This document shows, piece after piece, positions 14,187-20,547 of a stretch of DNA of 20,547 nt (within the stretch, counting starts at the first letter, position 1; each line of letters begins with the position of its first letter). Origin of the DNA: Spirochaetia bacterium (GTDB taxonomy: Bacteria > Spirochaetota > Spirochaetia > JABMQR01); assembly GCA_016784705.1 (NCBI GenBank), contig JADHUD010000011.1:1-20547 (forward strand), read 5' to 3'. The notes below the pieces were generated by a model, which searched no databases, had not been told where the DNA came from, and saw only the letters and a program-made list of their open reading frames with translations. The position numbers and the translations under genes were made by a program.

Positions 14187-15284
14187 TTACTTTGATGAGG
14201 AGACGGTGATTTCGATATCGGGCAGGAAGGGATGGAATCCCCAGTCACCGTAAATCGGCGGCTCTGGCCCGGTTCCGTAGGAGGGGCCAAAGTCGATGAC
14301 ATCCGGATCGCTGGCAAAAGTCGTCCAAGTAATTACCGAGGCATCACTTTCATACCAGAAGTTAACCGTATAGGTAATGTCTGTTGCTGCCGTTACTGTA
14401 TCACCGCTGGCATAGGTGAAGGAGGGCTTTCCACGGACCATTGCCGTATCGGTGTCGGAGTCGATCTCCAGCTCTATCGCAGGGTCATTGTAGTCCGTCA
14501 CATCACCCCAGAAGGAATAATCATCAAACTGATCTATCACCGATTCGGGGCCGGGGGTCAGACTGCTTGGCGGAGTGCCAGGATGTGCTGAGGGATTTGT
14601 ACCGTTCGTCTTCTCGGCCAGAATGAAGAAATCCAGAGTATCCGGGCTCTCGAGAGACCGACGCATCCAGTACCATCCGTCGGGGTAGTCGAGTGCAGGG
14701 GGAGGAGCGAGACGGGTCAGGTTGGGGATTCCCTCCAGCTTGACTACAATATCCCGCTTCCAGTATTCTGCGGCGGTGGTACCGTCGTTGTCGGTATCGG
14801 TATTGTAATAGAAGCGGTAGGTGTAGTCATCCTCATCGCCGTCGGCAGTAAAGATCATGTCGTACCCGTAGTCATCAGCCGCCGAGGGGACATGGAAAGT
14901 GGAGTTGAAGGTCATCTCTATATAGAGCGGCACCAGGACATAGCCGTCGTAGGTTGCGCCGTCAACCAGGGCTGACCCATCGATCAGGGTCTGGAGGAGG
15001 GTCTCTCCTACGGCAACGGTCCCAGCCGTGACCCCGGGTGTAAAATCGAGAATTGTCGGGCTGCCGGAACTAGCAGTTACGATCGGGGTTGAAACCGGGC
15101 TGCCTCCGCCGTCAGTGCCTGTCAAGTCCAGACTGATCACGGCAATTTTATAGCTTGCCGGGGTGACGTTACGGGAAACTTCGGTCGACGAACTCCCAAA
15201 AAGAAAGCAGGAGCTGACGCTAACACTCAACAGCAGCAGGATCACCAGCTGCAGACCTGTAACAGCAATACTTTTCCTTTTCAT
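14187..15284 (-). CDS. Acidic lipoprotein of unknown function
   Basis: I do not recognise this 365-residue protein. It starts after a good Shine-Dalgarno (GGAGG, 8 nt upstream on the minus strand). Basic residues MKRK precede a hydrophobic core (10-20) and a lipobox VSSC with acceptor Cys26, loose in the way usual for spirochaetes. A Ser/Gly/Pro-rich region to about 70 follows. The remainder is rich in Asp, Tyr, Thr and Gly, with DxDxD-type runs (ADGDEDDY, NTDTDNDG, DSDTDT) that might bind calcium, and aromatic patches such as DGWYWMRR and YGDWGFHPF. A beta-rich, surface-exposed or periplasmic protein seems likely. It stands alone between the liv remnant and the RpiR gene. The lipoprotein call is firm; role unknown. 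Confidence 0.85.
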   Translation of the reverse strand: MKRKSIAVTGLQLVILLLLSVSVSSCFLFGSSSTEVSRNVTPASYKIAVISLDLTGTDGGGSPVSTPIVTASSGSPTILDFTPGVTAGTVAVGETLLQTLIDGSALVDGATYDGYVLVPLYIEMTFNSTFHVPSAADDYGYDMIFTADGDEDDYTYRFYYNTDTDNDGTTAAEYWKRDIVVKLEGIPNLTRLAPPPALDYPDGWYWMRRSLESPDTLDFFILAEKTNGTNPSAHPGTPPSSLTPGPESVIDQFDDYSFWGDVTDYNDPAIELEIDSDTDTAMVRGKPSFTYASGDTVTAATDITYTVNFWYESDASVITWTTFASDPDVIDFGPSYGTGPEPPIYGDWGFHPFLPDIEITVSSSK

Positions 15285-15612
15285 ACTTTTTCCTCCATGG
15301 ATCGGTGTAATGAACCTTATCTGAGAGATAATTATTGATATTACTCATTTAAAATCGGGTAACGCTCCCATTTTACCATACAAATCCGAATTCTGTTAGC
15401 ACTTTTAGCGATAGCACTTTTACGATAGAAACATGCCGACGCGATTTTTTGCTATCCGCATGTTCACCGGTAAAGCAAGGAGTGATATGCTGAAAATAGC
15501 TGACGTTAATTATGATAACAGGATATACCTTGCTGCATAATTCCGGAAATCCGGATATCACCTTCTACAAGGAATTGACGGTTGCGTTCTTAATCCCAAG
15601 CGGATCGGAATT
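15285..15612. other. Intergenic region with short repeats, no gene seen
   Basis: This is a 328-bp spacer between the RpiR-type gene and the lipoprotein gene, both on the minus strand. It contains a direct repeat, TAGCACTTTTAGCGA (15397-15411) followed at once by TAGCACTTTTACGA (15412-15425). It also has a long-loop inverted repeat, AACATGC (15430-15436) and GCATGTT (15458-15464). The lipoprotein promoter should lie here, but I see no hexamer pair good enough to call. Short open frames cross it but show no family resemblance or ribosome site. Confidence 0.55.
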
Positions 15613-16479
15613 TCAAGACCGGCGATGGGTAGCATCCATTGTTCGTTCTATTGCCGTAATTGACTCATCAAGGTTTTTTGAAACCATAATCGAATAGAGG
15701 ATATCAATTACTGCCAGTTGATTAATACGTGAAGTGGCAGCACCTTGCCGATAAATACGTTCTGATGACGGAACAAGCAGCGCTGTTTTGGCCAGAGAAC
15801 GAACGGTATTCTCCGTATCCATAGTCAGGGAAATTACTGATGCTTTTCTGCCGCGGATGTTTCGAACAGCCTCGATCATATCACTGTTTTCACCTGAATA
15901 GGAAACAACAAAAGCAATATCTGTAGGTCGAATAGTCGATGAAGCAGTCAGCTGCAAGTCCGTATCTGAAACATAAAATGCCGGCAAGCCGAGACGTATC
16001 AGTTTTTGCAGAAAGTCGTAGGCAACCACTCCGGAGGCTCCGACCCCGAACAGCAGGGTAGAAGTTGCCTTGAATATGTTATCGGCAGCTTCTTTAACTG
16101 AAGAAGGATCCAGAGAAGTTTCCAGGGCTGATAAAGCGCGCTGGGTTCTGTCAATAACTCCATGGATCACCCTTCCGGGAGAAGGGTCTGACTCCAGATC
16201 CAGATCTGGAATATATCGCTCATCCGAATCGCGAAATACATCGCGAGCAAGACGAAGCTTGAAATTACTGAAACTGTCGAATCCATTACGCTTACAAAAC
16301 CTCACTACAGCAGCCTGGCTTGAGCCGCTTTGCTTAGCCAATTCCCGTACATTGAAATGGAGAGCTTTTTTTGGTTCCTTAAACACGTAATCGGCAATCT
16401 TACGTTCCGATTCCGATAGAGTGTCAAGGCGGGCGTTAATTGAGACAAAAGCTCCGTCAATTTCGGAATGGTCAGCCAT
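15613..16479 (-). CDS. RpiR/MurR-family transcriptional regulator with SIS domain
   Basis: A 288-residue regulator. The N-terminal RpiR helix-turn-helix (about 10-85) shows LSESERKIADYVF and VRELAKQSGSSQAAVVRFCKRNGFDSFSNFKLRLARD. A SIS (sugar isomerase) sensor domain follows (about 125-255) with FGVGASG and SYSGENSDMIEAV. A Shine-Dalgarno GGAGG is 7 nt before the ATG on the minus strand. It lies 86 bp downstream of murQ on the same strand, so MurNAc-6-P is the natural effector, as for E. coli MurR. Its target is probably the murQ-anmK divergent promoter. The MurR role is inferred from context; other RpiR proteins sense different sugar phosphates. Confidence 0.92.
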   Translation of the reverse strand: MADHSEIDGAFVSINARLDTLSESERKIADYVFKEPKKALHFNVRELAKQSGSSQAAVVRFCKRNGFDSFSNFKLRLARDVFRDSDERYIPDLDLESDPSPGRVIHGVIDRTQRALSALETSLDPSSVKEAADNIFKATSTLLFGVGASGVVAYDFLQKLIRLGLPAFYVSDTDLQLTASSTIRPTDIAFVVSYSGENSDMIEAVRNIRGRKASVISLTMDTENTVRSLAKTALLVPSSERIYRQGAATSRINQLAVIDILYSIMVSKNLDESITAIERTMDATHRRS

Positions 16480-16565
16480 ATAGTACCTCCAGTCTTCTCT
16501 CTAATCAGGAAAATCTGTTTTCCTCACACAGTAAATCCTGAACCATCAAAGCTGTCTGACTGTGC

Positions 16566-17516
16566 TTAGGGAGTATGCAAAATTCCAGCATTCTTCTGAT
16601 GCAGGCGAACAGCTTCAGCAATCAAGCCATTGCTCTCTTTCTCAAGATATTCCGCATCATGGCGACTTACACCGAGAAGTATCATGAGAATCGCAATTTT
16701 AGGCTTACGTCCAGAAGCCGTAAAAGCCTCATCTGCTGTTTCAGCTGAACAATCAGTTGCCTGCCTGATGAGTCTCTTGGATCGTTCCACAAGCTTTTTA
16801 TTAACAGGAGTAAGATCGACCATAAGATTACGGTAAACCTTACCGATTCGAATCATGCTGGTTGTTGTAAGCATATTTAGAACAAGCTTTTGTGCAGTAC
16901 CAGCTTTCATTCTAGTAGATCCTGTCACGACTTCCGGGCCTACGTCAAGCAAAATCGCATATTTGGCATAGGAAAAAGTTTTTGATTCTTTATTGCAGCT
17001 GACAGCAGCAGTAACCGCTCCAAGTTCAGAGGCTTTAGCCATAGCTCCGAGAACATACGGTGCCTGTCCTGAAGCTGTGATCCCTACGAGCACGTCATTG
17101 GCATTGAAATTGATAGATTCAATTGCCGCTGCTCCTGCCTCCGCATCATCCTCGGCATCCTCAATCGATCGTACCAGCGCATCTCGCCCCCCGGCAATGA
17201 AACCCTGTACCATGGAAGCAGAAACCCCGAAAGTCGGCGGACATTCAGATGCATCAAGAACCCCAAGGCGTCCGGAAGTACCGGCACCGATATAAATCAG
17301 ACGTCCGCCCTTACGGAAGGCTGCCACAATCTCTTCAATGAGGGAGGCGATTTTGCCAAGCTGACGTTCAACAGCATAGGGAACTGATTTGTCCTCCTCA
17401 TTGATGAGCGTAAGTATTTCCATCACAGGCATCTCATCGATATTCAGGGAATGAACATTACTCTGTTCAGTTGTAAAGAGCTCCATCATTTCTTGGGTTA
17501 TCGTCGTATTAATCAT
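16566..17516 (-). CDS. murQ: N-acetylmuramic acid 6-phosphate etherase
   Basis: A cytosolic etherase that removes the lactyl group from MurNAc-6-P to give GlcNAc-6-P and D-lactate, for recycling of cell-wall sugars. It is 316 residues, near family length. The SIS-fold active site is intact: IGAGTSGRLGVLDASECPPTFG contains Glu91, and RSIEDAEDD contains Glu119. These match the two catalytic glutamates of E. coli MurQ (Glu83 and Glu114). The segment GPEVVTGSTRMKAGTAQK is a further family hallmark. The start is supported by GGAG 8-9 nt upstream. It is divergent from anmK, whose product is the MurQ substrate, and followed by a MurR-like regulator gene. High certainty. Confidence 0.97.
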   Translation of the reverse strand: MINTTITQEMMELFTTEQSNVHSLNIDEMPVMEILTLINEEDKSVPYAVERQLGKIASLIEEIVAAFRKGGRLIYIGAGTSGRLGVLDASECPPTFGVSASMVQGFIAGGRDALVRSIEDAEDDAEAGAAAIESINFNANDVLVGITASGQAPYVLGAMAKASELGAVTAAVSCNKESKTFSYAKYAILLDVGPEVVTGSTRMKAGTAQKLVLNMLTTTSMIRIGKVYRNLMVDLTPVNKKLVERSKRLIRQATDCSAETADEAFTASGRKPKIAILMILLGVSRHDAEYLEKESNGLIAEAVRLHQKNAGILHTP

Positions 17517-17578
17517 TCAGTTTTCTCCACATTACTCTCGGAGAACTATGCCAGTTCGGAACCGAGGATTATTTTTAG

Positions 17579-17588
17579 TACTGCAGTA
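17579..17588. promoter_or_regulatory. Candidate operator at the murQ transcription start
   Basis: TACTGCAGTA is a perfect 10-bp palindrome, extended loosely as AGTACTGCAGTAACT. It begins right where transcription from the murQ TATAAT is predicted to start, so a bound RpiR-type repressor would block it. Operator function is inferred from position only. Confidence 0.35.
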
Positions 17589-17596
17589 ACTGTATC

Positions 17597-17624
17597 ATTA
17601 TAGTAAGGTAAAGTAAAGAAACAA
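17597..17624 (-). promoter_or_regulatory. murQ promoter
   Basis: On the minus strand, a perfect -10 TATAAT (plus-strand 17597-17602) follows a 16-bp spacer and a weak -35, TTGTTT (plus-strand 17619-17624). The predicted start near 17590 gives a leader of about 73 nt. Weak -35 elements with perfect -10 are common where regulation is needed. Confidence 0.55.
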
Positions 17625-17640
17625 AATTTTAAAAAATAAG

Positions 17641-17669
17641 TTGCAATTTGAAATATTGTGTCATATACT
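17641..17669 (+). promoter_or_regulatory. anmK promoter, predicting a nearly leaderless mRNA
   Basis: TTGCAA (17641-17646), a 17-bp spacer and TATACT (17664-17669) form a good sigma-70-type promoter. The start site would be about 17676-17678, at or within 2 nt of the ATG at 17678. The -35 regions of anmK and murQ are 16 bp apart, so one regulator could govern both. Confidence 0.5.
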
Positions 17670-17677
17670 GTTCAGGT

Positions 17678-18952
17678 ATGGAAACAAAAAACAGTAAGAG
17701 TGGGCTCATAGCCGCCTATAGAAGTAAAACAGAACATACAGTTTTGGGCATTATGTCCGGAACCTCATTAGATGGAGTCGATGCAGTTCTGGTGACCATC
17801 AAAACCACCGCTGCTGCAGAAGTTGAATCAGTTCGGCTGATGAAGCATAGCTACCTGCCCTATACCGACGATGTCCGGGGAGAAATTGCCAGACTCTGCA
17901 CCGTTTCCTCGGCAAAAATTGATGATCTGGTCTATACCCATTTTGGTCTCTCTGAATGGTATGCTGCCGCAGCCTTGCTGGTCATTGCTGAAGCCGGGCT
18001 CAGGGCCGATCAGGTGGATGTGATCAGCATGCATGGACAGACGGTCTGGCATGCACCGGTTCCACGCAATTTCCCGAGTCCATCTGGTACGGTACCCGTA
18101 AAGGGCACTCTGCAGCTGGGTTCCGGACCTGTTGTGCAGGAACGCACTGGAATACCGGTAATCTCCGATTTGCGATCTGCCGATATGGCTGCAGGCGGAG
18201 AAGGAGCGCCGCTTGCGCCCTATATAGACCACCTGCTTTTCGGCAGCCCTGATGAAGGGCGCATAGTCCAGAATATTGGCGGGATAGGAAACGCAACCAT
18301 TCTTCCCTCGAGAATAACAGCTTCACGGAATTCCTCAGAATTCCCGAGTTTCAGCCGTACGGGTATCTTTGCCTTCGATACGGGTCCCGGTAACATGATT
18401 ATTGATGCGATCGTCGGAATCGGTTCAAAGGGAACCCTTCGGTATGATCCTGAAGGCAGCATTGCCGCCCGGGGAATAGTCTCGGAGGAGATCGTCGAAG
18501 AGTATATGCAGGATGCTTATTTTAAGCGGACACCTCCTAAAAGCACCGGGCGTGAAATATACGGAGTTGAATTTGCACAACAGTTTATGCAGCGGTCCGA
18601 GGCAAAGGGACTGTCTTACGAAGATGTAATCGCTACAGCGACCGCTTTCACTGCTGAAACAATTGCTCGAGCCTATCACGACTTCGTACTGCCCCATGTG
18701 TCCATAGCAAAGGTACTGGTTTGCGGGGGAGGTGCGCTTAATGCATCCCTGCTGAAAATGATTCAAGAGCGGCTGCCTGAAGAGATTACCGTGACTACCG
18801 CAAATACTTTCGGTATTCCTGACCAAGCCCGTGAGGCTATGGCCTTTGCAGTGATCGGGCATGAATCACTCATGGGGCGCCCCGGAAGCCTGCCTGCTGT
18901 AACAGGAGCCCGTACAGCGGCGGTGCTCGGCGTCTTAACCCTGACTAAATAA
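17678..18952 (+). CDS. anmK: Anhydro-N-acetylmuramic acid kinase
   Basis: Converts 1,6-anhydro-MurNAc and ATP to MurNAc-6-P, the substrate of MurQ encoded divergently. Family hallmarks include LGIMSGTSLDGVDAV, SMHGQTVWH, the SDLRSADMAAGGEGAPLAPYID block with the catalytic Asp region, NIGGIGNAT, FDTGPGNMIID and VCGGGALN. From the ATG at 17678 the protein has 424 residues, more than most AnmKs (about 370), owing partly to about 20 extra N-terminal residues before LGIMSG and an insert near 218-232. An in-frame TTG at 17648 would add ten residues but overlaps the likely promoter, so I reject it. No clear Shine-Dalgarno precedes the ATG. It lies 91 bp before a peptide-type binding-protein gene. 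Confidence 0.96.
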   Translation: METKNSKSGLIAAYRSKTEHTVLGIMSGTSLDGVDAVLVTIKTTAAAEVESVRLMKHSYLPYTDDVRGEIARLCTVSSAKIDDLVYTHFGLSEWYAAAALLVIAEAGLRADQVDVISMHGQTVWHAPVPRNFPSPSGTVPVKGTLQLGSGPVVQERTGIPVISDLRSADMAAGGEGAPLAPYIDHLLFGSPDEGRIVQNIGGIGNATILPSRITASRNSSEFPSFSRTGIFAFDTGPGNMIIDAIVGIGSKGTLRYDPEGSIAARGIVSEEIVEEYMQDAYFKRTPPKSTGREIYGVEFAQQFMQRSEAKGLSYEDVIATATAFTAETIARAYHDFVLPHVSIAKVLVCGGGALNASLLKMIQERLPEEITVTTANTFGIPDQAREAMAFAVIGHESLMGRPGSLPAVTGARTAAVLGVLTLTK

Positions 18953-18958
18953 ATCAGG

Positions 18959-18990
18959 CAGATTTGTAAAATCTGGTTTGTAAAATCTGG
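18959..18990 (+). repeat. Tandem 14-bp repeat and hairpin after anmK
   Basis: TTTGTAAAATCTGG occurs twice without a gap (18963-18976 and 18977-18990). CAGATTT (18959-18965) pairs with AAATCTG (18969-18975) around GTA, giving a 7-bp stem just after the anmK stop. It may be a weak terminator or a control element for the next gene; the TATACT at 19007-19012 lacks a matching -35. Confidence 0.45.
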
Positions 18991-19043
18991 TGTTTACCGG
19001 ATTACATATACTTACGAGAGTCTATATTTTCAAGGAGGAATAG

Positions 19044-20547
19044 ATGAAAAGAACTAGAATGTTGACTATGACCATTGTTATGCTGCTACTAGCTGCAGCA
19101 GGGCTCTTTGCCGCTGGAAGTGCTGAAAATGCCGTAAAGCCAGCAGCAGAGAAGGTGCTTACCATAGGAGTCGATCAGGAAGCAATAGGGATTGATCCGC
19201 ATATTGTTACGGCTTTCTCTTCCCACCGACGTGTTGACTTGATGTACAATCGCCTGGTTCGACTGGATGAGAACCTTGCAGTCGTTCCTGACCTGGCTGA
19301 ATCTTGGGAAATCCCTGACAACCTGACCTATATTTTTCATCTCCGTGAAGGCGTGCTGTTTCATAATGGGCGCGAAATGACTGCGGATGATGTCAAATAT
19401 TCACTGGAACGGATCATGGATCCCAAAACAGCGTCTCCCGGAAGATCCTACATTGCACTGGTAGATTCAATTGATGTGCTGGATACCTATACTGTCAAAT
19501 TGACGCTCGCTTCTCCACTCGCTTCGCTCCTCGATGCCCTGACTTCAAACAACCTGTCAATCGTTCCCAGGGAAGCCGTGGAAGAGTACGGAAATCTGCA
19601 GAAAGTTGCCGTCGGTACCGGTCCGTTCATGCTCGAAGAGTGGGTACCGGACAATTCAATGACCCTGGTAAAGAACCCTGATTATTTTGAGGCAGGCGCA
19701 CCTGTCGTCGATAAAGTGATCTACCGTGTCATTCCTGAAGCTGCCTCCCTTCTGGCAGGCGTACGATCCGGGGATCTTGATATTGCCGCAATTAATGACG
19801 GAGCAACAATTCGTCAGGCTAAAAATATCAGTCAGGTTGAAGTAATGAACAAGCCCGGAATCAATGTTCGTACCTTTGGATTCAACACCACTCGAGAGCC
19901 ATTTACTGATGAGCGGGTACGGAAGGCTTTAGCTCTGACTATTGATCGAAACGAAATCGTAAGCATGGCTGAATTCGGTATGGGTTCTCCAACCGGTCCT
20001 ATTCCCGTATCGGCCACCAAATGGGCGCTGCCCCTCTCAGAACTTCCCAATACCACTCCTGATTATGACAAAGCCAAAGCATTGCTGACAGAAGCCGGAT
20101 ATCCTGACGGGTTTACATTCAACATCGTTTGCTCGGCTTCCTACGAAGGCGGACTTGCCGTTGCTCAGGTAATTCAGAGCGAGCTCAAGAATATCGGGGT
20201 GACTGCTGAACTTGAGGTTGTAGAATGGGGCGTTTATATTGACCGCTGGGTTAAACGCAATTTTGACTCAATGGTGGAAATACGGGGCGGCAGCGGTGAA
20301 CCGGATCGGTTCCTCTATCGAACCTTGCATAGCACCGGCGGTGTTAACAATTTTATGTTCAAGGATGAGGAGACTGATAAGCTGCTCGATCTTGGCCGCC
20401 TGCAGACCGTTCCAGCAGAACGTAAAGCTACCTATAATGAACTGCAGAAGGTTCTGAGCGAAAAAGCACCGCTTATATTCCTCTACAGCCCGAATGAAAA
20501 TCATGTTGTCGGACCGCGGGTAGAAGGTTTTAAGCAAGTCGGGAATG
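19044..20547 (+). CDS. Family-5 (peptide/muropeptide-type) ABC substrate-binding protein, 3' end outside window
   Basis: An extracytoplasmic binding protein of the DppA/OppA/MppA group; 501 codons are open to the window end, near the full family length of 500-540. AAGGAGG lies 5-6 nt before the ATG. The signal peptide has Lys-Arg at 2-5, a hydrophobic core at 7-20 and LFAAGSAE at the end, typical of spirochaete binding proteins. The SBP_bac_5 pattern follows: DPHIVTAF, LAESWEIPDNLTYIFHLREGVLFHNGREMTADDVKYSLERI, VGTGPFMLEEW and RKALALTIDR. It is downstream of anmK with a 91-bp gap, so import of muropeptides or anhydro-MurNAc peptides is an attractive guess; di- or oligopeptides, or other ligands of this family, remain possible. 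Permease and ATPase genes would lie beyond the window. Confidence 0.93.
   Translation, partial: MKRTRMLTMTIVMLLLAAAGLFAAGSAENAVKPAAEKVLTIGVDQEAIGIDPHIVTAFSSHRRVDLMYNRLVRLDENLAVVPDLAESWEIPDNLTYIFHLREGVLFHNGREMTADDVKYSLERIMDPKTASPGRSYIALVDSIDVLDTYTVKLTLASPLASLLDALTSNNLSIVPREAVEEYGNLQKVAVGTGPFMLEEWVPDNSMTLVKNPDYFEAGAPVVDKVIYRVIPEAASLLAGVRSGDLDIAAINDGATIRQAKNISQVEVMNKPGINVRTFGFNTTREPFTDERVRKALALTIDRNEIVSMAEFGMGSPTGPIPVSATKWALPLSELPNTTPDYDKAKALLTEAGYPDGFTFNIVCSASYEGGLAVAQVIQSELKNIGVTAELEVVEWGVYIDRWVKRNFDSMVEIRGGSGEPDRFLYRTLHSTGGVNNFMFKDEETDKLLDLGRLQTVPAERKATYNELQKVLSEKAPLIFLYSPNENHVVGPRVEGFKQVGN

Noticed and set aside
14042..14317. Minus-strand 91-codon frame overlapping the lipoprotein 3' end
   Set aside because: Mostly a shadow of the lipoprotein gene in another frame; the part outside it has no recognisable motif.
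15430..15464. AACATGC/GCATGTT inverted repeat as terminator of the RpiR-type gene
   Set aside because: It is about 150 nt beyond the stop codon, has a 21-nt loop and no T tract on the relevant strand.
17648..17677. TTG at 17648 as the anmK start
   Set aside because: It lies inside the spacer of a good promoter and has no Shine-Dalgarno; the ATG at 17678 fits better.
1..20547. CRISPR arrays, tRNA genes, phage or integrase genes
   Set aside because: No regularly spaced repeats, cloverleaf-like sequence or recombinase motif was seen on either strand.

Overview
The window looks like chromosomal DNA from a free-living, saccharolytic spirochaete (Spirochaeta/Sediminispirochaeta/Sphaerochaeta-like). 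This is inferred, not proven. The two ABC solute-binding proteins have leaders ending in AAG(Q/S) followed by a short acidic stretch, and the orphan lipoprotein has a relaxed lipobox (VSSC). Genes are densely packed in short operons, each with a DeoR-, LacI- or RpiR-type regulator. No rRNA, tRNA, CRISPR array, integrase or intact insertion sequence was seen.

Region A (1-6710), sugar/polyol catabolism: the window opens inside an SDR oxidoreductase followed by a DeoR-family regulator. A 539-bp spacer carries several inverted repeats and a strong promoter. Then come a zinc-dependent polyol dehydrogenase resembling erythritol/threitol dehydrogenases, a transketolase split into N- and C-terminal subunits, and a glycerol-kinase-like FGGY kinase. 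Together these suggest polyol -> ketose -> ketose phosphate -> transketolase cleavage. The substrate cannot be read from sequence; a C4 polyol or the branched C5 polyol/sugar apiitol/apiose are the leading ideas.

Region B (6900-13720), alpha-xyloside uptake and hydrolysis: a LacI-type repressor gene is divergent from an operon for a CUT1-type sugar ABC importer (binding protein and two permeases, no ATPase) and a YicI-like GH31 alpha-xylosidase. The control region holds a perfect 42-bp palindrome made of two adjacent LacI-type operator half-units. It begins at the last base of the -10 hexamer.

Region C (13736-15284): a decayed fragment of a LivF-type ATPase gene, AT-rich spacer, and an acidic lipoprotein of no family I recognise.

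Region D (15613-20547), cell-wall amino-sugar recycling: murQ (MurNAc-6-P etherase) and an RpiR/MurR-like regulator run leftwards. Divergently, anmK (anhydro-MurNAc kinase) is followed by a family-5 peptide-type binding protein cut by the window end. AnmK makes MurNAc-6-P, MurQ converts it to GlcNAc-6-P, the RpiR protein probably senses MurNAc-6-P, and the binding protein is a candidate muropeptide importer component.
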